From the NCBI RefSeq assembly GCF_009192995.1, contig NZ_SDID01000021.1, positions 1 to 39,442 on the forward strand: a stretch of DNA of 39,442 bases, in the 5' to 3' direction. This DNA is from Sulfurimonas indica. Its GTDB lineage: Bacteria; Campylobacterota; Campylobacteria; Campylobacterales; Sulfurimonadaceae. A program made the position numbers and the translations under genes. A model generated the notes under the pieces. The model saw nothing but the letters and a program-made list of their open reading frames with translations, was not told the DNA's origin and did no database searches. Below, piece by piece: positions 25,404 through 33,059 of the stretch. Each line of letters begins with the position of its first letter. The stretch's first letter is position 1.

Positions 25404-26522
25404 ATGTGTAAAAAACCTCTTATCGACCTCCATGATGATAAGCTCTTCATCACTTTTGAAGGAGAGCTTACACTCTATACAATTGCCAACATAGAAAAAG
25501 CGCTAGCTTATGTAAAAACATATTCTTTCAATGCATTGCAACTGGATTTTCAGGATGTGACATTTCTTGATACTGCCGGGGCGCTCTTTATTTATAATCT
25601 GGAAAAATACTTCACAAAAAAAGAGATAGCAGTTACTCTACTTTTAGAAGATACAACACAAAAAGATACTTTGAATCTCATCAAAGAGAATATGAAAAGT
25701 TCTCATAAGTCTGTACCAAGAAAGCAGAAGAGCTTTTTAGAACAAACAGGAGAGTTATTTTATAACTACTACATCGGGCTTCTCTCTTTTTTACATTTTT
25801 TTGGAAAGCTTTTTACAACGAACCTGCGTTATATAACATCACTCAAAAATATTCGTTTTAAAGAGATAGCTTTTGAGATAAATGAGAGTGCTATACGGGC
25901 TCTTGGAATTATTGCACTGACAAGTTTTTTAATTGGTCTTGTTGTGGCCTATCAGTCAGCTTACCAGCTAAAAATCTATGGAGCAAATATCTTCATCGTT
26001 GATATGCTGGGAATTTCTATCTTTCGTGAATTGGCACCTTTGATTACTGCTATTGTTATTGCAGGGCGTAGTGGTTCGGCCTATGCGGCACAGATAGGGG
26101 CAATGAAGATAACACAAGAGCTTGATGCAATGAAGACGATGGGCTTTGAGCCTTTTGCCTTTTTAGTACTTCCTCGTATCATCGCACTTGTGATAACGAT
26201 GCCGATTCTTATCTTTGTAGCAGATATGATGGCGATGCTTGGTGGTTTGATTGTTGCAAATATTGACCTGAACATCACAATGGAGCTTTTTATGGACCGT
26301 TTTAGTGAGGTTATTGCTGCGAAGCATTTTTATGTAGGAATCGTAAAAGGGCCATTCTTTGCATTTTTGATTGCTGCTATTGGGATCTACCGAGGGCTTA
26401 AGGTAAAAGATGATACGCAAAGCATAGGATTTAATACAACCAAAAGTGTTGTTGAGTCCATCTTTGCGGTCATTGTATGTGATGCGGTTTTTTCCATCGC
26501 ATTTACAAATTTAGGAATATAA
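25404..26522 (+). CDS. mlaE: MlaE-family ABC permease with N-terminal STAS domain
   Basis: 372 residues. An N-terminal STAS-like domain (about 5-95; LQLDFQDVTFLDTAGALFIY), comparable to the separate MlaB subunit, is fused to an MlaE/YrbE permease (about 120-372) with several membrane helices and the conserved segments RELAPLITAIVIAGRSGSAY and GAMKITQELDAMKTMG. It is the inner-membrane part of a phospholipid transport system keeping outer-membrane asymmetry. The fusion explains why no mlaB gene is present. mlaF starts 1 nt after the stop. Confidence 0.92.
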   Translation: MCKKPLIDLHDDKLFITFEGELTLYTIANIEKALAYVKTYSFNALQLDFQDVTFLDTAGALFIYNLEKYFTKKEIAVTLLLEDTTQKDTLNLIKENMKSSHKSVPRKQKSFLEQTGELFYNYYIGLLSFLHFFGKLFTTNLRYITSLKNIRFKEIAFEINESAIRALGIIALTSFLIGLVVAYQSAYQLKIYGANIFIVDMLGISIFRELAPLITAIVIAGRSGSAYAAQIGAMKITQELDAMKTMGFEPFAFLVLPRIIALVITMPILIFVADMMAMLGGLIVANIDLNITMELFMDRFSEVIAAKHFYVGIVKGPFFAFLIAAIGIYRGLKVKDDTQSIGFNTTKSVVESIFAVIVCDAVFSIAFTNLGI

Positions 26523-26523
26523 A

Positions 26524-27258
26524 ATGGAATTCATCAAAGTAAGAGATGTTCGCACTGTTCTTGGTGATAAAATTGTCCATGACGGTCTTAACCTTACAAT
26601 CAATGAGGGTGAGATCTATGGACTTTTGGGACCGAGTGGATGTGGAAAAACAACACTACTGCGTGAGATGGTACTACTCCAAGAGTTTACAAGTGGTTCC
26701 ATTGAACTGCTAGGCAAGAGACTTGAGACTATCAGTGAGAGAGACGCACAGAGCTTGCGGCATCAGTGGGGTGTACTTTTTCAGTTTGGTGCACTTTTTT
26801 CTTCTTTGACACTCAAAGAGAATGTTGCACTACCTTTGATTGAATATACAGAGCTCTCAGAAAAAATGATAGACGAGATAGTACGATTTAAAATCAATTT
26901 GGTTGGTTTAAAAACAGAAGATGCAAATCTCTACCCTTCAGAGATCAGTGGTGGTATGCGTAAGAAAGCAGGATTGGCACGTGCACTAGCAATGGACCCA
27001 AAACTACTCTTTTTAGATGAACCAACTAGTGGACTCGATCCGATATCGGCACGTGAGTTTGATAGTTTGATACTGAAACTGCGTGATATGTTGGGGCTTA
27101 CGATTGTTATGGTCAGTCATGATCTGCAGTCAATATATGATACTTTGGATAAAGTTGCTATAATTGACAACAAAAAGATTATATATGAAGGAACACTCCA
27201 AGAAGTGACAAATGTAAAAAATGATTTTATAGAAAGCTTTTTTGGGAAAATGAAATGA
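26524..27258 (+). CDS. mlaF: MlaF-type ABC transporter ATPase
   Basis: 244 residues. Walker A GPSGCGKTT (about 36-44), Q-loop, signature SGGMRKKAGLARALA (about 139-153, the MlaF-type GGMRKK variant), Walker B LLFLDEPTSGLD and switch His in VMVSHD. Energises the Mla permease. The stop overlaps the mlaD start by 4 nt (ATGA). Confidence 0.94.
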   Translation: MEFIKVRDVRTVLGDKIVHDGLNLTINEGEIYGLLGPSGCGKTTLLREMVLLQEFTSGSIELLGKRLETISERDAQSLRHQWGVLFQFGALFSSLTLKENVALPLIEYTELSEKMIDEIVRFKINLVGLKTEDANLYPSEISGGMRKKAGLARALAMDPKLLFLDEPTSGLDPISAREFDSLILKLRDMLGLTIVMVSHDLQSIYDTLDKVAIIDNKKIIYEGTLQEVTNVKNDFIESFFGKMK

Positions 27259-28205
27259 ATAATAAAGTAAATTATGCACTTATTGGTCTCTCTGTCTTAA
27301 TAGGACTTGGTTTAATGTTTGGTTTTGCATACTGGATGTTAAAACCCTCAACGGATGAAGAGACGCAAAAGTACCTTATCTATTTTGATGAGTCTGTTTT
27401 GGGGCTTAATCTTGATGCACCTGTAAAATACAGAGGCATTACAGTAGGAAAAGTGATACGACTGCGAATCAGCCCAAAAAATACAGAGCAGGTAGAAGTT
27501 ACGGTCGATATTTTAAAAAGCACACCAATTAAAGAAAACAGTGTTGCAAAACTAACTGCACAGGGTATCACGGGACTTACTTACATTAACCTCACGCAGG
27601 GAAAAAATGATGCGCCGCCACTCAAAGCAAAAGAGGGGCAAAAGTATCCGGTTATCAAAACAACTCCTTCCTTTTTCGAGCACTTTGAACGCTCACTTGG
27701 GGATGTCTCCTCGCAACTCTCTGCAACGCTTTATAAAACACAAAAACTGCTCAATGATGAGAATCAAAAACAGGTTGGACTACTTTTAAAACGAACTGCA
27801 AGTATCATGGATAAACTTGACAGGCTGCTTGATGAAAAAACGATTACACATTTTCAAAGCTCTATGAATAATTTAGACAATATCACCTATAAAGTTGATA
27901 ATTTGATGCCTAAGATTGATACCTTTGTTGCAAAGAGTATCGAATGGGAAGATAATATCAATGCATCTTTTGAAGCTATCAAAGGGACGTATTTTAGAAT
28001 GGATAACACAATGAAAAATATGGCAGTCTCTTTTTCGGACTCTGCTATTACCTTTGAGAAGATGAGTCATACAGTAAACAACACGATGCTTGAGAGTCAA
28101 AACGTAATGATAGATGTAGAAAATACGTTGCAGGAGTTTAAACGTAATCCTTCTGATATACTTTATAAAAAAACAGAAGAAAAAACTGCTCCGGGGGAGA
28201 GATAA
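27255..28205 (+). CDS. mlaD: MlaD-family (MCE domain) lipid-transport protein
   Basis: 316 residues. One N-terminal membrane anchor (about 7-30) is followed by an MCE domain (about 42-125; LNLDAPVKYRGITVGKV, LTAQGITGLTYINL) and then a long helical periplasmic region (about 140-300). E. coli MlaD (183 residues) lacks such an extension, so this protein is nearer to the tube-forming PqiB/YebT style or to plant TGD2. It binds lipid and passes it between the membranes. Confidence 0.92.
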   Translation: MNNKVNYALIGLSVLIGLGLMFGFAYWMLKPSTDEETQKYLIYFDESVLGLNLDAPVKYRGITVGKVIRLRISPKNTEQVEVTVDILKSTPIKENSVAKLTAQGITGLTYINLTQGKNDAPPLKAKEGQKYPVIKTTPSFFEHFERSLGDVSSQLSATLYKTQKLLNDENQKQVGLLLKRTASIMDKLDRLLDEKTITHFQSSMNNLDNITYKVDNLMPKIDTFVAKSIEWEDNINASFEAIKGTYFRMDNTMKNMAVSFSDSAITFEKMSHTVNNTMLESQNVMIDVENTLQEFKRNPSDILYKKTEEKTAPGER

Positions 28206-28206
28206 A

Positions 28207-28803
28207 ATGAGAAATATCGTAGTAGCTTTTATGGTGCTTTTTTTTGCGTCCTGTTCGACAACATATCCGTCAATAACAGAGTACAGGATTGATACAGAGA
28301 TCCAAACAGCACAAAGTCTAAAAAGCTCTTGTCAAAAAAGTTCCTTGACAGTTGCACAGGTCTTTGTAAAAAGCTCTTTGATGAGCAAAAAGATGAAGTA
28401 TGTTGTCGGCAAATACAAAGAGTTCGCATATAATCGATCAGAGTGGGCAGAAAATCCAAACAGAGCTATCAGTGATGCGATAGTAAAAGCACTCCAGAGT
28501 GCAAATATCTTTCAAACAGTAGATAATCATAAATCTTTCAGTCGCAGTGATTATACACTAGAGAGCAGAGTGGATGATTTTTCACAATATTATAGTGAAG
28601 ATGAAAAAGAGTCGTTTGTAAAAATTGCAATTACATTTTCACTTATTGATAATAAAACGGCAAAAATTATCGCAAGTAAGCATATAAGTAAAGAGAAAAA
28701 GACACAAAGAGCTAATGCTCAAAGTGGAGTTGTCGCTTTAAATGAACTGCTCGGTGAGAGCTTGGATGAGATGATACAATGGATATCAGGAAGTTGTAAA
28801 TGA
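28207..28803 (+). CDS. ABC-transport auxiliary lipoprotein (PqiC-like)
   Basis: 198 residues. A lipoprotein signal peptide with lipobox FASC (Cys at about residue 16) leads into a domain resembling ABC_trans_aux (PqiC/DUF330): short conserved beta strands, YVVGKYKEFAYNRSEWAENP, and a C-terminal helix. Such lipoproteins anchor MCE systems to the outer membrane. It is one nt after mlaD, and its stop overlaps the peptidase start by 4 nt. The final Cys-Lys at the C-terminus is unusual. Confidence 0.85.
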   Translation: MRNIVVAFMVLFFASCSTTYPSITEYRIDTEIQTAQSLKSSCQKSSLTVAQVFVKSSLMSKKMKYVVGKYKEFAYNRSEWAENPNRAISDAIVKALQSANIFQTVDNHKSFSRSDYTLESRVDDFSQYYSEDEKESFVKIAITFSLIDNKTAKIIASKHISKEKKTQRANAQSGVVALNELLGESLDEMIQWISGSCK

Positions 28804-30074
28804 TAAAAGAGAAAGAATATAAAGAGAGACGTACACAGTTTGCCAAAAAACTAAAGCCGTACTCTGTTGCTGTGCTATTTAGTGCTGAAGTAAAAACACG
28901 CTCAAACGATACAGAATATCCCTACAGACAAGAGAGTAATTTTTACTATATGACAGGATTTACTGAAGATAAATCAGCATTGATGTTTGTCAAAGAGGCG
29001 AAAAAAACAAAAATATATCTTTTAGTACACAAAAAAGATGCCAATGAAGAGCTTTGGAATGGAAAACGACTTGGGCAACAACAGGCAAAAGAGATCTTTA
29101 TTGTCGATGATGTATTTGAGTATAGTGAGCTCCCCTTGAAACTCAAAGAATTTTTAGAAGCAAAACAGAGACTCTATTATGACTTTAAACTTGATTACTC
29201 TAAAGTCAAGCTCTTAAAACGCTATGCCAAAAAGATAGATACCTTTAAAAATGCGGCAAGTCTGATTGAGAAGATGCGTCTTATTAAATCAGATGCAGAG
29301 ATAGCACTTATAAAAAAGGCACTTGACATAACAAAAAAAGCACACCACAGAGCGATGAAAAAGGCATCAAAACTGCACTATGAGTATGAGCTTCAAGCTG
29401 AATTGGAGTATGTGTTTAAAAAATATGGGGCACAGAGTGATGCGTACAGTTCCATCGTAGCATCAGGAAACAATGCAAATACTTTGCACTATATAGATAA
29501 TCGTGCAAGACTCACAAAAGATGAACTCATTCTCATCGATGCAGGGTGTGAGTATAACTACTATGCAAGTGACATAACACGAACGATTCCTGTAACAAAA
29601 TTTACAAAAGCGCAAAAAGAGATCTATGGGCTGGTTTTAGATGTTGAAAAAGAGATAATTAAAATGGTAAAACCCGGAGTCATGCGAAGCAGTTTGCAAA
29701 AAAGAGCCGAGAGGCTTTTATGCGAGGGAATGGTAAAACTTGGAATTTTGCATGGCAAGGTGAAAAAACTTCTCAAAAAAGAATGTCATAAAAAGTATTT
29801 TCCTCACGGAATAGGACACTGGATGGGCATTGATGTTCATGATCAGGCTCCGTACAAAACTAAAAAAGGCAAAGAGGTTCCTCTTAAAAAAGGTATGGTC
29901 TTAACAATCGAACCGGGTATTTATATAGATGAAAAAGATAGCAAAGTTCCAAAAAAATACAGAGGAATAGGCATACGCATTGAAGATAATATCTTAGTGA
30001 CAGAAAAAGGGGCTAAGAACCTCTCTAAAGCGATAAAAAAAGAGATAGAAGAGATGGAAGCTTACACTTCGTAA
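28800..30074 (+). CDS. pepP: Xaa-Pro aminopeptidase (M24B)
   Basis: 424 residues. An N-terminal AMP_N domain (about 5-125; YRQESNFYYMTGF) is joined to a pita-bread M24 peptidase domain. Dimetal ligands are present: Asp in LIDAGCEYNYY, Asp in ASDITRT, His in HGIGHWMG, Glu in TIEPGIY and Glu in RIEDN. It removes an N-terminal residue preceding proline. Length is near the E. coli PepP (441). It is the last gene of the greA run and overlaps the convergent unknown gene by 13 nt. Confidence 0.93.
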   Translation: MIKEKEYKERRTQFAKKLKPYSVAVLFSAEVKTRSNDTEYPYRQESNFYYMTGFTEDKSALMFVKEAKKTKIYLLVHKKDANEELWNGKRLGQQQAKEIFIVDDVFEYSELPLKLKEFLEAKQRLYYDFKLDYSKVKLLKRYAKKIDTFKNAASLIEKMRLIKSDAEIALIKKALDITKKAHHRAMKKASKLHYEYELQAELEYVFKKYGAQSDAYSSIVASGNNANTLHYIDNRARLTKDELILIDAGCEYNYYASDITRTIPVTKFTKAQKEIYGLVLDVEKEIIKMVKPGVMRSSLQKRAERLLCEGMVKLGILHGKVKKLLKKECHKKYFPHGIGHWMGIDVHDQAPYKTKKGKEVPLKKGMVLTIEPGIYIDEKDSKVPKKYRGIGIRIEDNILVTEKGAKNLSKAIKKEIEEMEAYTS

Positions 30075-30496
30075 GAGTAGCTCCATCCAGTGAGATTTTT
30101 CTCTTTTGCTTCGAAAAACTCATCAGAATCAGCAAGAAAATCCATAACATGCATCGGAACATTTGCAATGGTTCTCTGGTCTTCTGGTTTTACAAGTAAC
30201 ATTGGCATAGGTGTATCTTGAGAGCTACTGATGGCAAAACCAACCGGCATAATTTGACTCAAAAGTTCTGCCGGTTCACCTATTTTGTGTTCATCTCGAA
30301 ATTTATTTAGGATAGCTGTTTGAATATCAGCAGGAATAGTATCTGCAGTATTGAGAAAAATAGTGAAATGAATCGGTGTATCTTTAAAGTGTTCCGGTGC
30401 AGGGGCTGCCATAATGATGTATTCTACATTTTGCAGATGCTTTTGTATCTTTTCTTGTGATAAGTAACGTTCTGTTTTAATTGCTTTTGCTTCCAT
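30062..30496 (-). CDS. Unknown 144-residue cytoplasmic protein
   Basis: No signal peptide or membrane segment. The sequence is acidic, mixed alpha/beta in appearance, with MAAPAPEHF (about 29-37) and PVGFAISSSQDTPMPMLLVK (about 87-106) as the most distinctive segments. I do not recognise a family. A -10 (TAGAAT, minus strand, 30545-30550) with TG extension and an AAGAGA site support expression. It is divergent from the diguanylate cyclase, and its 3' end overlaps pepP by 13 nt. Confidence 0.65.
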   Translation of the reverse strand: MEAKAIKTERYLSQEKIQKHLQNVEYIIMAAPAPEHFKDTPIHFTIFLNTADTIPADIQTAILNKFRDEHKIGEPAELLSQIMPVGFAISSSQDTPMPMLLVKPEDQRTIANVPMHVMDFLADSDEFFEAKEKNLTGWSYSYEV

Positions 30497-30544
30497 AGTT
30501 TTCTCTTTTTATAACAATTTTTTTGGTTTATTTAAATTGGTGAA

Positions 30545-30550
30545 ATTCTA
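30545..30550 (-). promoter_or_regulatory. -10 of the unknown 144-residue gene
   Basis: On the minus strand TGGTAGAAT reads as an extended -10 with a predicted start near 30538 and a leader of about 40 nt. It lies 9 bp from the sigma-54 site on the other strand, so the two promoters are nearly back to back. Confidence 0.4.
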
Positions 30551-30558
30551 CCATAAAA

Positions 30559-30575
30559 TTGGCACAAGATATGCT
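30559..30575 (+). promoter_or_regulatory. Sigma-54 promoter of the diguanylate cyclase
   Basis: TTGGCACAAGATATGCT matches the -24/-12 consensus YTGGCACGRNNNTTGCW at all but two positions, with GG at 30561-30562 and GC at 30573-30574 separated by exactly 10 nt. The start would be near 30586, followed by an AGAGGGA ribosome site and the ATG at 30599. Confidence 0.65.
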
Positions 30576-30598
30576 TTATTATTGTCAGAGGGAGCCGT

Positions 30599-31867
30599 AT
30601 GCAGTTTATTGAAGCACTGAAACTTCGAAGTAAGCTTTTATTTCTTTTCTTACTCATTACTATTGGACTTATAAGTGTTGCTATCATGGGAACAACCTAT
30701 GTCAATGCCATGAAAAGAAATATCGATTCCCTCTATTTTGGTTCCTTGGTTCCTGTAACAGAACTCAATGAAATTTTGCAAAAATATCATAATGGACTTG
30801 CAGATACACTCTACAAAGCCTCACGCAAAGAGATAAGCACTTCTGAGATTATTTTTAATCTTGAGGACTCTTTAGATGAGATCAATAAAAAATGGAAAAG
30901 TTATATATCTCATTTTAAGAGTGAAGAGGAGATGGAGTATGTTGAGTATACAAATCTAGAGATAAAAGCAACGAACAGATACTTTCAACAGATCCTCTAT
31001 GCTGCAAAGAATGGTAAAGACCTTACAAAAATCTCTATAAACACTTTGGAAAAAAAAGTAGCATATATTCACAGGGTACTGCAAAAGCTTATCAACTATG
31101 AAGTGAGTGTGGCATATTATGAGAGAAAGAAGTTTTTACATACTTATCATACTATGATGCTGCGTATTGGAATTATTCTCTCTGTTGTTATTTTGGGCAT
31201 ACTTGCTGTTTTACTCTATGTCTTTAGAAGTATTCAAAAGGACCATACGCAGCTAGAAATTGCAGCGAAAAAATTAAAAATTGCAAACAAAAAACTTGAA
31301 AATGCATCTTATACGGACTCTTTGACAGATCTGCATAACAGAAGATATTTTAACTTTGTTTACGAACGTGAGCTCAAACGTGCAAAAAGAAACAAAACAT
31401 ACATTACGTTTATGATGCTAGATATCGACTACTTCAAGCAGTACAATGATACTTATGGACATGTTGAAGGAGATTTCGCACTCAAGTCCGTTGCAAAAGT
31501 TTTAAAAGATACACTCAAGCGTCCAAGCGATTATGTCTTTAGACTTGGTGGTGAAGAGTTTGGCGTATTGCTGAGTGAAACAGATGAGTCAAACAGTGCA
31601 AAACTTTCCCGTGAGATTTGTGATGCTGTACGCGGTCGTGAGCTGAGACATGAAAAGTCAAAGGTTTCTGATTTTGTTACGATCTCCATAGGCGTTGTCT
31701 GTTGTATAGCTGATGAGGCTTTAGATGATGAGATACTTATCTCACGTGCGGATGAGATGCTTTATGAGGCAAAAGAGAGTGGACGTGACAGGTACATCAT
31801 CACTTCAAATGTAAGTGCGGCAACAACAAAACCGATGCATGAAGAGGTACATCGTAACGCTTCTTAG
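30599..31867 (+). CDS. Membrane diguanylate cyclase (GGDEF)
   Basis: 422 residues. A membrane helix (about 13-33), a helical periplasmic domain resembling the four-helix-bundle sensors of chemoreceptors (about 35-180), and a second membrane helix (about 188-212) lead through a coiled coil to a GGDEF domain (about 235-405). The active site reads GGEEF (about 317-321), with DIDYFKQYNDTYGH upstream, so it should make cyclic di-GMP from GTP. No RxxD inhibition site is evident directly before GGEEF (the segment is SDYVFRLGGEEF). A sigma-54 promoter suggests co-regulation with flagellar genes. No EAL domain. Confidence 0.92.
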   Translation: MQFIEALKLRSKLLFLFLLITIGLISVAIMGTTYVNAMKRNIDSLYFGSLVPVTELNEILQKYHNGLADTLYKASRKEISTSEIIFNLEDSLDEINKKWKSYISHFKSEEEMEYVEYTNLEIKATNRYFQQILYAAKNGKDLTKISINTLEKKVAYIHRVLQKLINYEVSVAYYERKKFLHTYHTMMLRIGIILSVVILGILAVLLYVFRSIQKDHTQLEIAAKKLKIANKKLENASYTDSLTDLHNRRYFNFVYERELKRAKRNKTYITFMMLDIDYFKQYNDTYGHVEGDFALKSVAKVLKDTLKRPSDYVFRLGGEEFGVLLSETDESNSAKLSREICDAVRGRELRHEKSKVSDFVTISIGVVCCIADEALDDEILISRADEMLYEAKESGRDRYIITSNVSAATTKPMHEEVHRNAS

Positions 31868-32208
31868 TGTCCTTGTTTAAAACGGAAATCTTCTGCGATC
31901 AAAAGAGGGCGTAGTTTCTCTTTCAACTCGCCTTGAAACTCCATAAAACCATCTTTGTATGCTCCACCACATCCAAGTTTCTTCTTGAGTAGTTTTAAGA
32001 GTTTTGTGGCATCTTCTTTTTGCAGTTCAAAAGGTCCTACAAGCGTTACTGTCTTGCCTCGACGTTTCTCTTTTGCAAAGTGTAAGAGATGCTTTTGCGG
32101 TGCTAGGACTTCAGAAACCACTTGGCTTTTACGTGGACTCTGGACTTCTGCCCAGCCATCATCGATATCTGCACCGATGAAGATGTCAAGTTTTTTCCCT
32201 CTGCTCAT
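31864..32208 (-). CDS. yciH: SUI1/eIF1-like translation factor (YciH type)
   Basis: 114 residues. The C-terminal half carries the SUI1 fold pattern: KEKRRGKTVTLVGPFEL (about 46-62), KKLGCGGAYKDGFMEFQG (about 76-93), and a final helix/strand. Bacterial YciH resembles eukaryotic eIF1 and influences initiation fidelity on unusual mRNAs. It starts directly at the stop of the upstream DUF5718-like gene and is third in a trio behind an ABC-F ATPase. Its stop overlaps the diguanylate cyclase stop by 4 nt (TTAG). Confidence 0.88.
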   Translation of the reverse strand: MSRGKKLDIFIGADIDDGWAEVQSPRKSQVVSEVLAPQKHLLHFAKEKRRGKTVTLVGPFELQKEDATKLLKLLKKKLGCGGAYKDGFMEFQGELKEKLRPLLIAEDFRFKQGH

Positions 32209-33057
32209 TTAGATGACTTTTTGTGCCAAGACGCTTCTGTTTTCTTTTGCATATAGGCCATTTTGTAAATCCTGCGTAAGGCTTTCAATATTTTCTTGTG
32301 TATGGTCATAAAGCGTTACGATAACTTCATCACCGGATGCTAAAAAGGTACTCTCTCCGTAAGGTGTATACCGTGTCGCACCAATACTGATGATAAGCTC
32401 TGTAGGATTACTACAGGATGCGATATAACTTTTGATATCTTCAAGCGGGCCAAAATCTTCTTGGGTATTGATTTGATTGGCTATCCAGTCTGTTAGTTTC
32501 TTATAGAAATAGCTATAGCCATTTAGCTCTACATCTTCCCCATAAGCATGGAGTTTTCCATCACGACGTAAAAAACTACAGATACTGTAGTTATCCATAA
32601 TGCCACCCTCTGAAAATGTATCAATTTTAATGAGCTTCTCTGCAAGTCCTTTGGAATTCTCACCCCAGTTTTTCTTATCACTGATTTTTGCAGCACCTCC
32701 AACTCTGATAGAGCAGTCATTATATGCGCCAAATTGTTTTGGAGTGATATTTGTTACTTTGCCATCTTCGTACTCTATCTCACATACGAGTCCAACCTCA
32801 GGTTCTGCTTGTACATTGACATTTTCTTTTGGTAAGTTAATGGTAGTTGCTGAGAGTGGATAGGTAGAGAGAATTTCACGTGGGCGTTCAGTGGATGTTG
32901 TTTTTGCACATGGCAGATAAAAAGGGAAGATTCCCTTCGGTGCTGCCTCATCTTCAGTAATAACATCTTTAAAATCTTCAAGCTCTCCGGCTTGTGCGAG
33001 ATGCAGGGCAAAGTTGCCTGCAATTCCAAGTCCTAAAAAATTACGGTAAGCAGGCAT
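32209..33057 (-). CDS. DUF5718-like protein, unknown function
   Basis: 282 residues, cytoplasmic. LGLGIAGNFALHLAQAGE (about 9-26) opens the protein. A central AEPEVGLVCEIEY...FGAYNDCSIR region recalls the fold of fumarylacetoacetate-hydrolase-like proteins, and YTPYGESTFLASGDEVIVTL follows near the end. I assign it to DUF5718 from memory with limited certainty. The start lies 2 nt after the ABC-F stop and the SUI1-like gene follows with no gap, so it is sandwiched between two translation-related genes. Enzymatic activity is unknown. Confidence 0.6.
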   Translation of the reverse strand: MPAYRNFLGLGIAGNFALHLAQAGELEDFKDVITEDEAAPKGIFPFYLPCAKTTSTERPREILSTYPLSATTINLPKENVNVQAEPEVGLVCEIEYEDGKVTNITPKQFGAYNDCSIRVGGAAKISDKKNWGENSKGLAEKLIKIDTFSEGGIMDNYSICSFLRRDGKLHAYGEDVELNGYSYFYKKLTDWIANQINTQEDFGPLEDIKSYIASCSNPTELIISIGATRYTPYGESTFLASGDEVIVTLYDHTQENIESLTQDLQNGLYAKENRSVLAQKVI

Positions 33058-33059
33058 GA

